IMG/VR virus record: IMGVR_UViG_3300042482_001138
Span: 124,001 to 188,000 of that record
Source of the DNA: a virus
Length of the DNA stretch: 64,000 nucleotides
Reading direction: 5' to 3' (one strand)
Within the stretch, counting starts at the first letter, position 1, and each line of letters opens with the position of its first letter. The notes below the pieces were generated by a model that did no database searches, had not been told where the DNA came from, and saw only the letters and a list, made by a program, of their open reading frames with translations. The position numbers were made by a program, and so were the translations under genes. Positions 33,119 to 41,594 of this stretch are shown in pieces.

Positions 33119-34375
33119 ATGAAAACTTTTATTTTAACAGAAAAACAATTTGATAAATTAAGTAAAAAACTTATTAGCGAAGCGGTTGGTGTACCTCAAG
33201 GTATTTTAGAAGCTTCAGAAAAACTATACAAGTTGATATCTGAAGAGTTAAAAAAAATAAATACTAAAGAGACAGAATATACTTTTTACATCAGGAATCA
33301 AAAATTAAAAATATCTGACATAGTTATAAAAACTATACATGTAACGATCAACGTTGAAGAGTTGGAAAGTTATGACGGTAAACCCGTAATTGCGTCCATG
33401 GGTGTTGCTAATGAATTTAATTTTGATGAAGGTATTATGATGCAGGTAAACAAAGTAAGTAAAGAAGTGCAATTAACCTTAAATTATATTGTTTCGGAAA
33501 ATTGGGAACCAAATGAATTATACGATAATTTTGTTTCAGATGAAATACAAACTATTTCGGTTATGTCTCATGAATTGAAACACAAATATGATAGGACTAA
33601 AAAAACAAAAGGTTTTGTTGGTGATATTTCAGACTACCAAGCTTATTCATCAGGTAGGCTTAGGTTTGGCATTCCTATAATTGATCAATTTATGAGATAT
33701 AGTTATTACATTCAAAATGTGGAAAATCTAGTTAGACCAACTGAAGTCTCAACAAGAATGATCAAGAAAGGTATAAATAAAGAAACTTTTTATGATTTCA
33801 TCACAAATGATGAAACCTTTTTAGAATTAAAGGAAATTCAAAATTTTTCATATGATTATTTTATTAAGAGTTTATATGAACAAATGGAAGATATTGACAG
33901 TTTAATTGAACATGCTGGTGGGGATCCATCAACTATGTCTGAAGAAGAAAAGGTGGAAGGTGTTTTACAATTGGTTTATGTTAATTTGGCTAATCTTAAA
34001 ACTGATTTATTTGATCATTATTTTTATACTTCAAAAGAAAAAATTGATAAAATGTTTGGGGGTATGTTGAGGTCTCTTTTTGGTCAATCAGATAATTCCA
34101 ATGAAGGTAAAGAAAAAATTAGAAATAAGTATTGGAATTACGTTATGAAATATAAAAATAACGAAATAAAATTTTTCGAAGATGAATGTGAAAGATTTAA
34201 TTATGTTTCAACAAAACTTCTTAAAAAAATTAGTAAAATATATTCTTTAATTCCTGATGATAAAGAAGTTACCAATGAATCAATTATAAATTGGGAACTT
34301 CATCACAAACTAATGGAAAAAAAATATGGTAAAAGAAAAATTCAAACAACATACAATTACAAAAATTTTAAATAA
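33119..34375 (+). CDS. leader-type putative zinc metalloprotease (zincin)
   Basis: 418 aa. Leader MKTFILTEKQFDKLSKKLIS followed by EA (LISE-A is an (I/L)xE site). A domain of about 100 residues precedes the helix VMSHELKHKYDRT, an exact HExxH with H151, E152, H155. Downstream YIQNVENLVRPTEVSTRM offers E202 or E209 as third zinc ligand. The rest is helical. I infer a protease, possibly carried in the virion. No signal peptide. Its end overlaps the RlpA-like gene by 50 bases. Confidence 0.6.
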   Translation: MKTFILTEKQFDKLSKKLISEAVGVPQGILEASEKLYKLISEELKKINTKETEYTFYIRNQKLKISDIVIKTIHVTINVEELESYDGKPVIASMGVANEFNFDEGIMMQVNKVSKEVQLTLNYIVSENWEPNELYDNFVSDEIQTISVMSHELKHKYDRTKKTKGFVGDISDYQAYSSGRLRFGIPIIDQFMRYSYYIQNVENLVRPTEVSTRMIKKGINKETFYDFITNDETFLELKEIQNFSYDYFIKSLYEQMEDIDSLIEHAGGDPSTMSEEEKVEGVLQLVYVNLANLKTDLFDHYFYTSKEKIDKMFGGMLRSLFGQSDNSNEGKEKIRNKYWNYVMKYKNNEIKFFEDECERFNYVSTKLLKKISKIYSLIPDDKEVTNESIINWELHHKLMEKKYGKRKIQTTYNYKNFK

Positions 34376-34739
34376 AGTATTTCTAATCTTAATTTCTTTA
34401 TTTCTTTTGTCTTTTATTTTTTCTGAATTTAAAGAATACAAAGGAACCGCAACTTACTACGGACAACATTGGACAGGAAGACTAACTTCATCAGGGGAAA
34501 GATTCCATGCAGATAGTTTGACTGCAGCCCACAAATACTTTAAGTTTGGAACAATTCTTAAAGTAACTAATACAATCAATGACTCAGTTCGTTATGTTAA
34601 GGTGAATGACAGACTACCAAAAAGTTCAAAATTTATAATTGATCTTAGTTATGGAACGGCAAAAGAACTTAACTTTTTGAAAAGAGGTGTAATTCCAGTC
34701 ATCTTAGTTCCTGTTGACACCGTAAAAATTGTAAAATAA
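34326..34739 (+). CDS. RlpA-like double-psi beta-barrel protein
   Basis: 137 aa. N-terminal signal/anchor helix (about 16-32), then the barrel: GTATYYGQHWTGRLTSSGE, TAAHKYFKFGTILKVTN, VRYVKVNDRLP, and IIDLSYGTAKELNF with the conserved Asp. RlpA proteins are periplasmic and some cleave naked glycan strands. This is the third cell-wall enzyme type in the window. The start lies within the zincin gene in another frame, with a basic N-terminus. Confidence 0.88.
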   Translation: MVKEKFKQHTITKILNKVFLILISLFLLSFIFSEFKEYKGTATYYGQHWTGRLTSSGERFHADSLTAAHKYFKFGTILKVTNTINDSVRYVKVNDRLPKSSKFIIDLSYGTAKELNFLKRGVIPVILVPVDTVKIVK

Positions 34740-34763
34740 TTTTTCTAATCCAATTTAATTTCC

Positions 34764-34771
34764 TATCTTTG
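34764..34771 (+). promoter_or_regulatory. TAnnTTTG promoter box
   Basis: TATCTTTG, 5 bases before the ATG at 34777. Confidence 0.65.
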
Positions 34772-34776
34772 TTTCT

Positions 34777-35010
34777 ATGTGGACAACTAAAGAAACTAAA
34801 AGAGAGTATCGTGGGGTAACAATATGGAAGTTTGAAGGATCAAAAGTTAAAGACTCCTTCAGAAAAAGAGACCCACGCACATTTCAAAAAGACGACAGTA
34901 GATTTACCAAATGGCATTCCTATCAGGTTGAACTATTTGGTGTTAAATACGAATCAGAATTGTTAAGAGATGTAAAAGAGTACATTGATTCAATCTTTGA
35001 TAAAATATGA
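34777..35010 (+). CDS. small hypothetical protein
   Basis: 77 aa, basic first half (REYRGVTIWKFEG; FRKRDPRTFQKDD) then YQVELFGVKYESEL and a helix. No family recognised. First of five overlapping small genes. ATGA junction to the next. Confidence 0.6.
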   Translation: MWTTKETKREYRGVTIWKFEGSKVKDSFRKRDPRTFQKDDSRFTKWHSYQVELFGVKYESELLRDVKEYIDSIFDKI

Positions 35011-35198
35011 AAAACCCCTGTAAAGAGTGTCCCCACTTTATTCGTAATCGTCATAATGATATGATTGTGGAGTTTGGAAAAAGAACTGGAAAAAAACACA
35101 ATTGTCATATGACTGAAGGAGTAAAAGATTTATGGAATGTTAAGAATGAAAAATTAGAATGTTATGGTTCAAAGAAAGATAATTTACGGAGTGTGTGA
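35007..35198 (+). CDS. small Cys/His zinc-binding protein (DUF6283-like)
   Basis: 63 aa. CKECPHF at the start, HNCHMTEG in the middle and ECYGSK near the end give Cys/Cys/His/Cys/Cys spacing like the small DUF6283 zinc proteins. The role is unknown. Overlaps both neighbours. Confidence 0.65.
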   Translation: MKNPCKECPHFIRNRHNDMIVEFGKRTGKKHNCHMTEGVKDLWNVKNEKLECYGSKKDNLRSV

Positions 35199-35385
35199 TA
35201 AGACAGGATCTTGTGATTCATATTTTGGTTTTTTTAAAACCAAGTCAGACGCAGAACACGAAGTTGAGATACAAGCAAAACGACTCAAAGAAGACTTGGG
35301 TATGATGGATATTGAAATCAAATCAGACCGAGCATTGTTCGGAGGTAAAGTAGTAATTGTTATTCACCAGTATATGTTAAGGTGA
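35164..35385 (+). CDS. small hypothetical protein
   Basis: 73 aa, overlapping the previous gene by 35 bases in another frame. YGFFK-like strand then SDAEHEVEIQAKRLKEDLG helix and a final beta strand. No family recognised. Confidence 0.55.
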   Translation: MVQRKIIYGVCDKTGSCDSYFGFFKTKSDAEHEVEIQAKRLKEDLGMMDIEIKSDRALFGGKVVIVIHQYMLR

Positions 35386-35750
35386 TGAAAAAAGTACAAA
35401 CTAAATTTGGAACCTATATAGATATGGAAACAAAAAGTAATACAGAATTAACCGGTGATAAAATCAAGGTATTTGTAGAGAGATTAAAAAAGATTGGTAT
35501 TGAAGTTAAACTTGTGGGTAACTATCCTTGGGTTTATATTGATGAAATCTGTGGTATCAAAGTAAAAGAAAAGTTTGAAGGAAATCATGGGTTTACTCTA
35601 ATATTCTTACCTGCAAAAACTGACTCACCACCATCCGACTTCACAGATATAACGGAGATATTCAAACTAATACGAAAGTATATTAGACAAGCGAATCTTA
35701 TTGAATTAATGAAAATAGACGAAAAAGACGGAATGTATGACACTGAATGA
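35385..35750 (+). CDS. small conserved phage protein
   Basis: 121 aa. The ATG at 35385 overlaps the previous stop (TGATG). A GTG one codon earlier is possible but less likely. Pattern GDKIKVFVERLKKIGIEVKL, NYPWVYIDEICG, GNHGFTLIFLP, then a C-terminal helix. This recurs in phages, function unknown. Confidence 0.65.
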   Translation: MKKVQTKFGTYIDMETKSNTELTGDKIKVFVERLKKIGIEVKLVGNYPWVYIDEICGIKVKEKFEGNHGFTLIFLPAKTDSPPSDFTDITEIFKLIRKYIRQANLIELMKIDEKDGMYDTE

Positions 35751-36126
35751 ATTAAGAGTTGGTAGTATTGTAACCCACCCAATTTTTGGAACACCTGTTG
35801 CTGTAAGGGCGATTGCTTTTAACGGATTATATATCGGAACTGAAAACGGTCTTCCACTTCATATCGATGACTTCAAACCTGTCGAAATAACTGAACAGAT
35901 ATTAGAGTTGTTACATTTTGTTAGAATGGAAGCCGAAGCACCTGGTATTGGTGAATACGAGTGGTGGGAAACAGATACCTTTTCCCTAACGCACCTTTAT
36001 AAAGGTTTATATGGTGTTGAAGGATTAAGTGGTATCAACCCAATTAGATATGTTCATCAACTTCAAAATGCGGCATTTGTTATTGATGGAAAAGAATTAG
36101 ATACGAAAGAATTATTATATTTGTAA
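35737..36126 (+). CDS. Bacteroidota-type small protein (N-x-L-R-x-G ... YVHQLQN family)
   Basis: 129 aa. LNELRVGSIVTH start, an SH3-like beta segment, then ITEQILELLHF helix and an RYVHQLQNAAFVIDGKEL end. The N-x-L-R-x-G and VHQLQN signatures are shared by many short proteins of Bacteroidota and their phages. No function known. Overlaps the previous gene by 14 bases. Confidence 0.75.
   Translation: MTLNELRVGSIVTHPIFGTPVAVRAIAFNGLYIGTENGLPLHIDDFKPVEITEQILELLHFVRMEAEAPGIGEYEWWETDTFSLTHLYKGLYGVEGLSGINPIRYVHQLQNAAFVIDGKELDTKELLYL
36116..36123 (+). promoter_or_regulatory. TAnnTTTG promoter box
   Basis: TATATTTG inside the last codons of the previous gene, 8 bases before the ATG at 36132. Confidence 0.55.
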
Positions 36127-36131
36127 AAGTT

Positions 36132-36545
36132 ATGGAAAAGAAAAGAATTTATTTAGATGATGTTCGTACACCAGTCGATAAAGACAATTGGATTGTGGTT
36201 CGTTCTTATGATGAGTTCGTTCAAAAGATTAATGAGGTTGGTATGGAGAATATTGAACTCATATCTTTGGATCACGACTTGGGTGATAGTGCGATGAAAG
36301 AGTGGTTACATGGTGTTGTAAGAAACTATGAAATCAACTACGATAATATCACCGAAAAGACTGGTATGGATTGTACTAAGTGGTTAGTGAATCAGTGGAT
36401 GGATGGTAAACCTATTGTTGATGTTGTAGTTCACTCCGCAAACGCTATTGGATCTGCAAACATGATGGGTTACATCAACAACTACCGACACATCAATCGA
36501 CTACCACAGAATTGTAATAGAATATTTTGGGAACACACAGTATAA
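36132..36545 (+). CDS. cyclic-phosphate-processing receiver-like domain protein (cREC)
   Basis: 137 aa. RIYLDDVRTP start with the paired acidic residues, a VRSYDEFV helix, LISLDHDLGDS, a TGMDCTKWLVNQW helix and VVVHSANAIGSANMM. These are the hallmarks of the receiver-like family predicted to handle 2',3'-cyclic phosphate ends and found next to RNA ligases and kinases. An RNA ligase follows two genes downstream. The phosphoacceptor-like Asp and His are retained. CGT and GAG codons are more frequent than in neighbouring genes. Confidence 0.8.
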   Translation: MEKKRIYLDDVRTPVDKDNWIVVRSYDEFVQKINEVGMENIELISLDHDLGDSAMKEWLHGVVRNYEINYDNITEKTGMDCTKWLVNQWMDGKPIVDVVVHSANAIGSANMMGYINNYRHINRLPQNCNRIFWEHTV

Positions 36546-36555
36546 AAAATTAGTA

Positions 36556-37080
36556 ATGGAATTAGAAAAATTAACAATGGACGAACTTATTTCTTTAAGA
36601 AATAAAATTGAAGGACTTATTCATTCATATGAGGACGGTTATATCTACATATGTTCTGTTCGTCAGTTCGGTAGTGTTTGGGAAGAAAGACCTTCTAGTT
36701 TATATTCTTTAAGGGAACTGTGTGATTCTTATTACGGAGATAATGGAATTGTGGATGTTTATACCAACAACCCGAATTTAGAATTTCCTGAAATGGAGTT
36801 TGAAAATTATGGTGATGTTATGTATATTGAATCTGAGTATGATTACAGAGAGTGGATTAAACACACTAAAGCTAAAAATCTTATTAAAGATGTGACACAA
36901 CGACTTGATGAGTGGGATGAAAGTAAAAATTTACCATTTAAGTACCGTCCTTCTTTTGCGCCACATTGGACAAGAGAAGATGTTAATGGATGGATTGAAG
37001 AATTTGAAAATACTAAGTGGGATTTTGTTGAACCAAGATCAATAAAAATAAATTATCTTGAAGAAGATACTGACGAATAA
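36556..37080 (+). CDS. hypothetical protein in RNA-repair locus
   Basis: 174 aa. Helical start (LTMDELISLRNKIEGLIHS), then YIYICSVRQFGSVWEE and an aromatic, acidic middle, C-terminal helices. No recognised family. Located between the cyclic-phosphate receiver and the RNA ligase. Confidence 0.6.
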   Translation: MELEKLTMDELISLRNKIEGLIHSYEDGYIYICSVRQFGSVWEERPSSLYSLRELCDSYYGDNGIVDVYTNNPNLEFPEMEFENYGDVMYIESEYDYREWIKHTKAKNLIKDVTQRLDEWDESKNLPFKYRPSFAPHWTREDVNGWIEEFENTKWDFVEPRSIKINYLEEDTDE

Positions 37081-37091
37081 AAAAATATTAT

Positions 37092-37099
37092 TATTTTTG
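37092..37099 (+). promoter_or_regulatory. TAnnTTTG promoter box
   Basis: TATTTTTG, 4 bases before the ATG at 37104. Confidence 0.5.
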
Positions 37100-37103
37100 T
37101 AAA

Positions 37104-38237
37104 ATGGAAAATTTAAATAGTGTATGTTATGTTGGTTTTATAGGTGAAGTTCTATCAATAGAAGGCGCAGATAACATAGAATTGGTCTTAGTTAGTGGAT
37201 GGCAAGCAATTACAAAAAAAGGTGAATACCAGGTTGGGGATAAGGTTGTAATTGCAACCACTGATGCTGTGATCCCAAAGGATTTATCTGATCTTATGCA
37301 GGTGACTAGCTACCTTCGTAAAGGTCAGCGAGTTAGAACCGTTAAACTTCGTGGGGTATATTCTGAATGTTTGTTAATACCGTTTAAGTACTTGGCACCA
37401 GAGTCTTTAGAGACAAATGTTGAAGAAGGTCACGACATGATGGGTATCTTAGGTATCACTAAATACGAACCTCCTGTTAAGATGGTTGAGATGAGTGTTG
37501 GTGGTAGAAAAATAAAATATCACCAAAACCCAAACTTCCATGTTTACTACAAGTTTCCTAACTTGAAGAATGTTCCTGAGTTATTTACTGAAGAAGATAA
37601 GGTATCTATAACTAGAAAAATTCATGGTACAAACGCAAGATACGGTATTGTTAAAAAGAAAAAAATTACAATTATTGATCGTATAAAAAAGTTTTTTGGT
37701 AATGAATGGGCATTTTACGAATATGTTTACGGATCTCACAACGTTGAAAAAGGTTCTGATTCGCAAGGTTTCTATTCTACCGATGTTTGGAGAACAATTG
37801 CTGAAAAATACGAAATTAAACAAAAACTTTGGAAATATGTGAAATCTTATTATAGTCATAGAACATTTAAAAGTGGAATTATTATTTACGGTGAAATTTA
37901 CGGACACGGAATTCAAAAAAATTACGATTATGGATTACAAGAAATAAAATTTGTTGGATTTGATGTCGAAGTAGATGGTGAATACAAAAGTTTTTTTACT
38001 GAAAGAGGTATATTTGAAAGTTTGTCTTTACCTACGGTGGAACTTTTGTACACAGGATATTGGTCTAAAGAAAAACAAGACAAGTATGTGTTTGGAAATT
38101 TTATCGAAGGAACTAAAATTCCGCACGAAGGTATTGTTGTTAAGTGTTTAAGTGGTGATCGTCACAAAGTGGCAAAAGTTATAAATCCTGATTACTTAAT
38201 CTACGGAGAAAAAAATAATGTTGGTGACTCCCATTGA
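37104..38237 (+). CDS. RNA ligase with N-terminal OB domain (Rnl5/DraRnl-like)
   Basis: 377 aa. Residues 1-110 look like an OB-fold tRNA-binding-type domain (GWQAITKKGEYQVGDKVV; PFKYLAPES). The nucleotidyltransferase core has motif I with K172 in RKIHGTNAR, GEIYGHGIQKNYDYG (motif III-like), EGIVVK (motif IV) and RHKVAKVINPDYL (motif V). The architecture matches the Deinococcus-type RNA ligase, which seals nicks in RNA on a template. It could reseal host-cleaved tRNA. The stop lies within the terminator hairpin. Confidence 0.88.
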   Translation: MENLNSVCYVGFIGEVLSIEGADNIELVLVSGWQAITKKGEYQVGDKVVIATTDAVIPKDLSDLMQVTSYLRKGQRVRTVKLRGVYSECLLIPFKYLAPESLETNVEEGHDMMGILGITKYEPPVKMVEMSVGGRKIKYHQNPNFHVYYKFPNLKNVPELFTEEDKVSITRKIHGTNARYGIVKKKKITIIDRIKKFFGNEWAFYEYVYGSHNVEKGSDSQGFYSTDVWRTIAEKYEIKQKLWKYVKSYYSHRTFKSGIIIYGEIYGHGIQKNYDYGLQEIKFVGFDVEVDGEYKSFFTERGIFESLSLPTVELLYTGYWSKEKQDKYVFGNFIEGTKIPHEGIVVKCLSGDRHKVAKVINPDYLIYGEKNNVGDSH

Positions 38238-38253
38238 TGGGGTCACCTTTTTT
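38223..38253 (+). terminator. rho-independent terminator overlapping the ligase stop
   Basis: GGTGAC-(T)-CCCA / TGGG-GTCACC stem with loop TTGA, then TTTTTT. The last codons of the ligase form the 5' arm. Confidence 0.85.
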
Positions 38254-38309
38254 ACTTATAATTAAAAACAAACTATAATGGGAGAAGAAAACGACCAAAA
38301 TAAAATAAA

Positions 38310-39275
38310 ATGGGAATTAAAAAAATTAAAAAAGAAAATGATCAATTAAATTTAAATTTAATTGAAATGTTGGGGGCTTTTGATACAAGTAAAACAAAAA
38401 AATACACTCAATTCTTAATCAAAGTTTTGAACAAAAGAATAAAAGAGTATGAAAATTACCCTCAACTTGTAGAAAATGAAAATGTTATTGATAAAATTTT
38501 ACCTTTGAATTCTTGGAAAAATTTACAGATTAGGAATTATGTTTGTGATTTTTTATTTTCTTGGAATCAAATGAAAACTTTCATTGAATTTTGTGAATTA
38601 ATGGAAAAAGGGTTAATTGAAGAAAATGACATCAGTAAATACGATTCATGGGAAATGTTAGAACATAATCTTTTTTATGCTAAAAATAAAGAAATGTTTA
38701 AAAAATCAAAAAAAGACATTAAGGTTATATTCGAAGATGAAAAGTATCTGATTTTCAAACCAACAAGTTATTTGGCATCATGTTCCTATGGTTATCAAAC
38801 TAAATGGTGTACCGCAATGGTGAATGATCCAGATTATTTTTATCGTCACAGTCACAATGGTATTTTAATTTATTTGATTGATAAAAAAGAAAATAAAAAG
38901 TTTGCGTTTTATAAAAGAGTTTCTGATAATGATGTGGATGATCATGAACAGTATATTTTTAAAACTTTCAATCAGCAAGATAAACAAATAGATACTATTC
39001 AAACAGGATTACCTGTTGAAATATTGAAAGTAATAATGTTAGAAATGGACATTACGAACCCGACTAACTTACCAAATTATAAATTATTTTCTGAAGATGA
39101 AATTTCAAAAATGAAATATTACATCAACTTGAATGAAGAAGTTACTGAAAATGTAACACGACCACGTTTTAGAAATATATACCGAAGGTTAGAAGTTCTA
39201 AGAAACAATGAAGAGATTAATGAAGCTGAAATTGTTTCAGAATCTGAAGAAAATGTTGAAAACACATCAATTTAA
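38310..39275 (+). CDS. WC-domain protein, paralog 3
   Basis: 321 aa. N-terminal helical domain NLIEMLGAFDTSKTKKYTQF aligns with the protein at 31524. WC domain: EDEKYLIFKPTSY strand, YQTKWCTAM with W166-C167, then GILIYLIDKKENKKFAFYKR. C-terminal tail acidic. The start at 38310 preserves the alignment. A 23-codon ORF from an ATG at 38278 overlaps it in another frame. No enzymatic family recognised. Confidence 0.7.
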   Translation: MGIKKIKKENDQLNLNLIEMLGAFDTSKTKKYTQFLIKVLNKRIKEYENYPQLVENENVIDKILPLNSWKNLQIRNYVCDFLFSWNQMKTFIEFCELMEKGLIEENDISKYDSWEMLEHNLFYAKNKEMFKKSKKDIKVIFEDEKYLIFKPTSYLASCSYGYQTKWCTAMVNDPDYFYRHSHNGILIYLIDKKENKKFAFYKRVSDNDVDDHEQYIFKTFNQQDKQIDTIQTGLPVEILKVIMLEMDITNPTNLPNYKLFSEDEISKMKYYINLNEEVTENVTRPRFRNIYRRLEVLRNNEEINEAEIVSESEENVENTSI

Positions 39276-39287
39276 TTATAATATTAT

Positions 39288-39473
39288 ATGAAAAAAGTAG
39301 AAATAAAAGTTAGGTTTGCTAATGAAAGTAATTACTACAATAAAATAACTATTGACCCCCAAAAAATAGAAACCCCAACAATCCTGAATAAAGAAGTTTT
39401 TTTTACAATTGACGGTATAAGAGTTGCGACTAAATCAGAAGATTGGGAACAAATAAAAAAATTAATTAATTAA
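39288..39473 (+). CDS. small hypothetical protein
   Basis: 61 aa, beta-rich, ending in a short helix (SEDWEQIKKLIN). No family. It lies between the WC protein and a tiny membrane protein. Confidence 0.55.
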   Translation: MKKVEIKVRFANESNYYNKITIDPQKIETPTILNKEVFFTIDGIRVATKSEDWEQIKKLIN

Positions 39474-39474
39474 T

Positions 39475-39612
39475 ATGAAAAAATTGGATACATTTTTAAC
39501 ATTTGTTTTTTTAATAAATGTAATAGGATCATTTTTTATGAGTGATTTGTTTGGTACTTTAGGATGGAGCTGTGCTTTACTAACACAATTAAGAATTAAA
39601 GAACTATTTTAA
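39475..39612 (+). CDS. tiny membrane protein
   Basis: 45 aa, with hydrophobic helix TFLTFVFLINVIGSFFM (about 6-22) and a second weakly hydrophobic part. The stop overlaps the next start (TAATG), supporting a real coupled gene. Confidence 0.6.
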   Translation: MKKLDTFLTFVFLINVIGSFFMSDLFGTLGWSCALLTQLRIKELF

Positions 39613-40043
39613 TGAGATATCATGCTAATTTTTATGTAAACAGATTAGTTTCTGAATGGTTAGAAAATGATAAGATAATCATTGCTTGTGATTTAGATGA
39701 TACTATCATACCCAAAAACAATGAAATAAAGACAAACTGTGATAAGATGGTAAAACTTATCCTTGATTGTCAAAAAGAAGGTATTATATTTCTAATTAAC
39801 ACTGCTAGAAGTAAAGAACAGTTAAAAACTGTAAAAGAAGAAGTTGAAAATCTTGGAATAAAAGTACATGGTGTGAATGAGATGCATCCCGAATGGAATA
39901 AAGACTATGGTGTAAATGGAAAGTTGTATGCTAACATTTTTTTAGATGATCGTGGAGGTTTTTGGGATTCATATTGGACACTATTTACAACTTTAACACA
40001 TGTAAAAATTAACAGAAAAAAAATATCAACAAGTAATGATTGA
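39612..40043 (+). CDS. HAD-like phosphatase
   Basis: 143 aa. Catalytic DLDDT (residues about 28-32), a TAR motif (Thr of motif II) in FLINTARSKEQL, and FLDDRGG (motif IV). Small HAD enzymes of this type remove phosphate from sugars or nucleotides. It starts the surface-glycan-like cluster, so a sugar-phosphate substrate is plausible. Confidence 0.8.
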   Translation: MRYHANFYVNRLVSEWLENDKIIIACDLDDTIIPKNNEIKTNCDKMVKLILDCQKEGIIFLINTARSKEQLKTVKEEVENLGIKVHGVNEMHPEWNKDYGVNGKLYANIFLDDRGGFWDSYWTLFTTLTHVKINRKKISTSND

Positions 40044-40665
40044 TAATTATGAAATATTAGAAAACGGTCTTATTAGACAAATTAAAATATTGGATAAAAT
40101 ACAAAGTTATGATTTCCAATACGTTGACGAAAGATATAATAAATATGGCGAAAAGGGCCCGCAAATGGCCGGTTTACGACTTGGTTATTTAATAGGTAAT
40201 CTTGGTTATATTCCTAAATCTATTTTAGATATTGGATATGGTAATGGTGATTTTTTAAAAGTAACAGAACAGGGAATTGAATCATATGGAAATGACATTT
40301 CAGGATATCCAATCCCAACGGGATCCAAGTTTGTTAATAATATTTTTGATAAACACTATGATGTTATCTGTATGTTCGATGTACTTGAACATTTTGAAGA
40401 TATTTCATTCGTTAAGGACTTAAGTTGTGATTATATATATATAAGTTTACCTTGGTGTCATAATTTTTCTGATGATTGGTTTGAAAATTGGAAACATAGA
40501 AGACCAGACGAACATTTGTGGCATTTCAATGAAACATCCATAACTAATTTTTTTAAAGAAATGGGATTTGAATTAGTAATACATTCAAACGTTGAAGATA
40601 TAATAAGAAAGTCAACAGATAATAACCCAAATATATTAACTTGTTTATTCAAAAAGACAAAATGA
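40036..40665 (+). CDS. class I SAM-dependent methyltransferase
   Basis: 209 aa. AdoMet motif ILDIGYGNGDFL (about 63-74), VICMFDVLEHFED (motif IV region with the HFED), YISLPW and a KHRRPDEHLWHF segment typical of sugar-modifying methyltransferases of the Methyltransf_23 type. Genes overlap on both sides. The acceptor is probably a glycan or small molecule. Confidence 0.85.
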   Translation: MIDNYEILENGLIRQIKILDKIQSYDFQYVDERYNKYGEKGPQMAGLRLGYLIGNLGYIPKSILDIGYGNGDFLKVTEQGIESYGNDISGYPIPTGSKFVNNIFDKHYDVICMFDVLEHFEDISFVKDLSCDYIYISLPWCHNFSDDWFENWKHRRPDEHLWHFNETSITNFFKEMGFELVIHSNVEDIIRKSTDNNPNILTCLFKKTK

Positions 40666-41594
40666 GATTTGGATTCAAAATATCTGGATGTTTTGGAGAT
40701 GTCTTATATTCAACACCAGTATTAAAATATCTCAGTCAGTGTCACCAAGATAAATTGGATGTTGAAACAAATTATCCTGAAATATTTGAAAATAATCCTT
40801 ATGTTGGTTTGATTTATAATCCTGAAAAAGGTGAAATTATGCCTCATGATCAAATTTTTTATGATTGTAATGGTCACAATTTTGGTGACATACAAAAACA
40901 AATAAGAAAAATGCATTTAACTGATTATTGGTCAACTCATTTAGGATTTATTTTATCTCCCAAAGAAAAAACAATTGAATATTATCCATCCGAAATTGAT
41001 TTTGAATTACCTGAAAGTAATTATGTGGTTATAAATCCATCAAAAACATGGGAATGTAGAACTTGGTCAAAAGAAAATTGGGAAAGACTTACAGAAAAAA
41101 TATTGAATTTGGGAATCAAGGTTGTAGTTACTGGTAAAAACATTGTTTACGGAGATAATGATCAAAAAACATTTTTAAAAGTTGATAATTCAAATGTCAT
41201 CAATTTGGTCGATAAACTTAACCTATCACAACTTTGGCACCTACTACAAAATAGTTTAATGGTCATAACAATGAACGCTGGTTTGCTACCTTTTGCAGGT
41301 TCTACAGACTGTAATATCTTACAACTTGGCGGAGCTATCGACCCAAGTTATAGAACTCCATTCAGACATGGTACACAAGATTATAAACATAAATTTATTG
41401 GTGGGTCTTGTAAGTTACTTTGTCAATCAGATATGAAATATAATGTTTTAGAGGACAAAAAAATAACAAGATGGAATGGATATCGATCACCTGGTTGTTA
41501 TGAAAATAAACCAACTTTCGAATGTCATCCATCCGTAAACGGGGTTTTTAATGAAGTTTTAGAAATTTTAAAAAATGAAAAAAAAATATATTGA
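40662..41594 (+). CDS. glycosyltransferase family 9 (heptosyltransferase-like)
   Basis: 310 aa from the ATG overlapping the previous stop (ATGA). GDVLYSTPVLKYL start, VVINPSKTWECRTWSKENW (nucleotide-sugar site of the ADP-heptose family), VVVTGKN, MNAGLLPFAGSTD. Family 9 normally transfers heptose to LPS core. In the phage it may alter host LPS or decorate virion proteins. A Cys-rich end (CKLLCQSD; CYENKPTFECHP) is unusual. Confidence 0.85.
   Translation: MRFGFKISGCFGDVLYSTPVLKYLSQCHQDKLDVETNYPEIFENNPYVGLIYNPEKGEIMPHDQIFYDCNGHNFGDIQKQIRKMHLTDYWSTHLGFILSPKEKTIEYYPSEIDFELPESNYVVINPSKTWECRTWSKENWERLTEKILNLGIKVVVTGKNIVYGDNDQKTFLKVDNSNVINLVDKLNLSQLWHLLQNSLMVITMNAGLLPFAGSTDCNILQLGGAIDPSYRTPFRHGTQDYKHKFIGGSCKLLCQSDMKYNVLEDKKITRWNGYRSPGCYENKPTFECHPSVNGVFNEVLEILKNEKKIY

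Noticed and set aside
38278-38349. 23-codon ORF starting upstream of the third WC-domain gene
   Set aside because: It is out of frame with, and mostly inside, the WC gene, encodes only Lys/Asn-rich sequence and has no promoter of its own.
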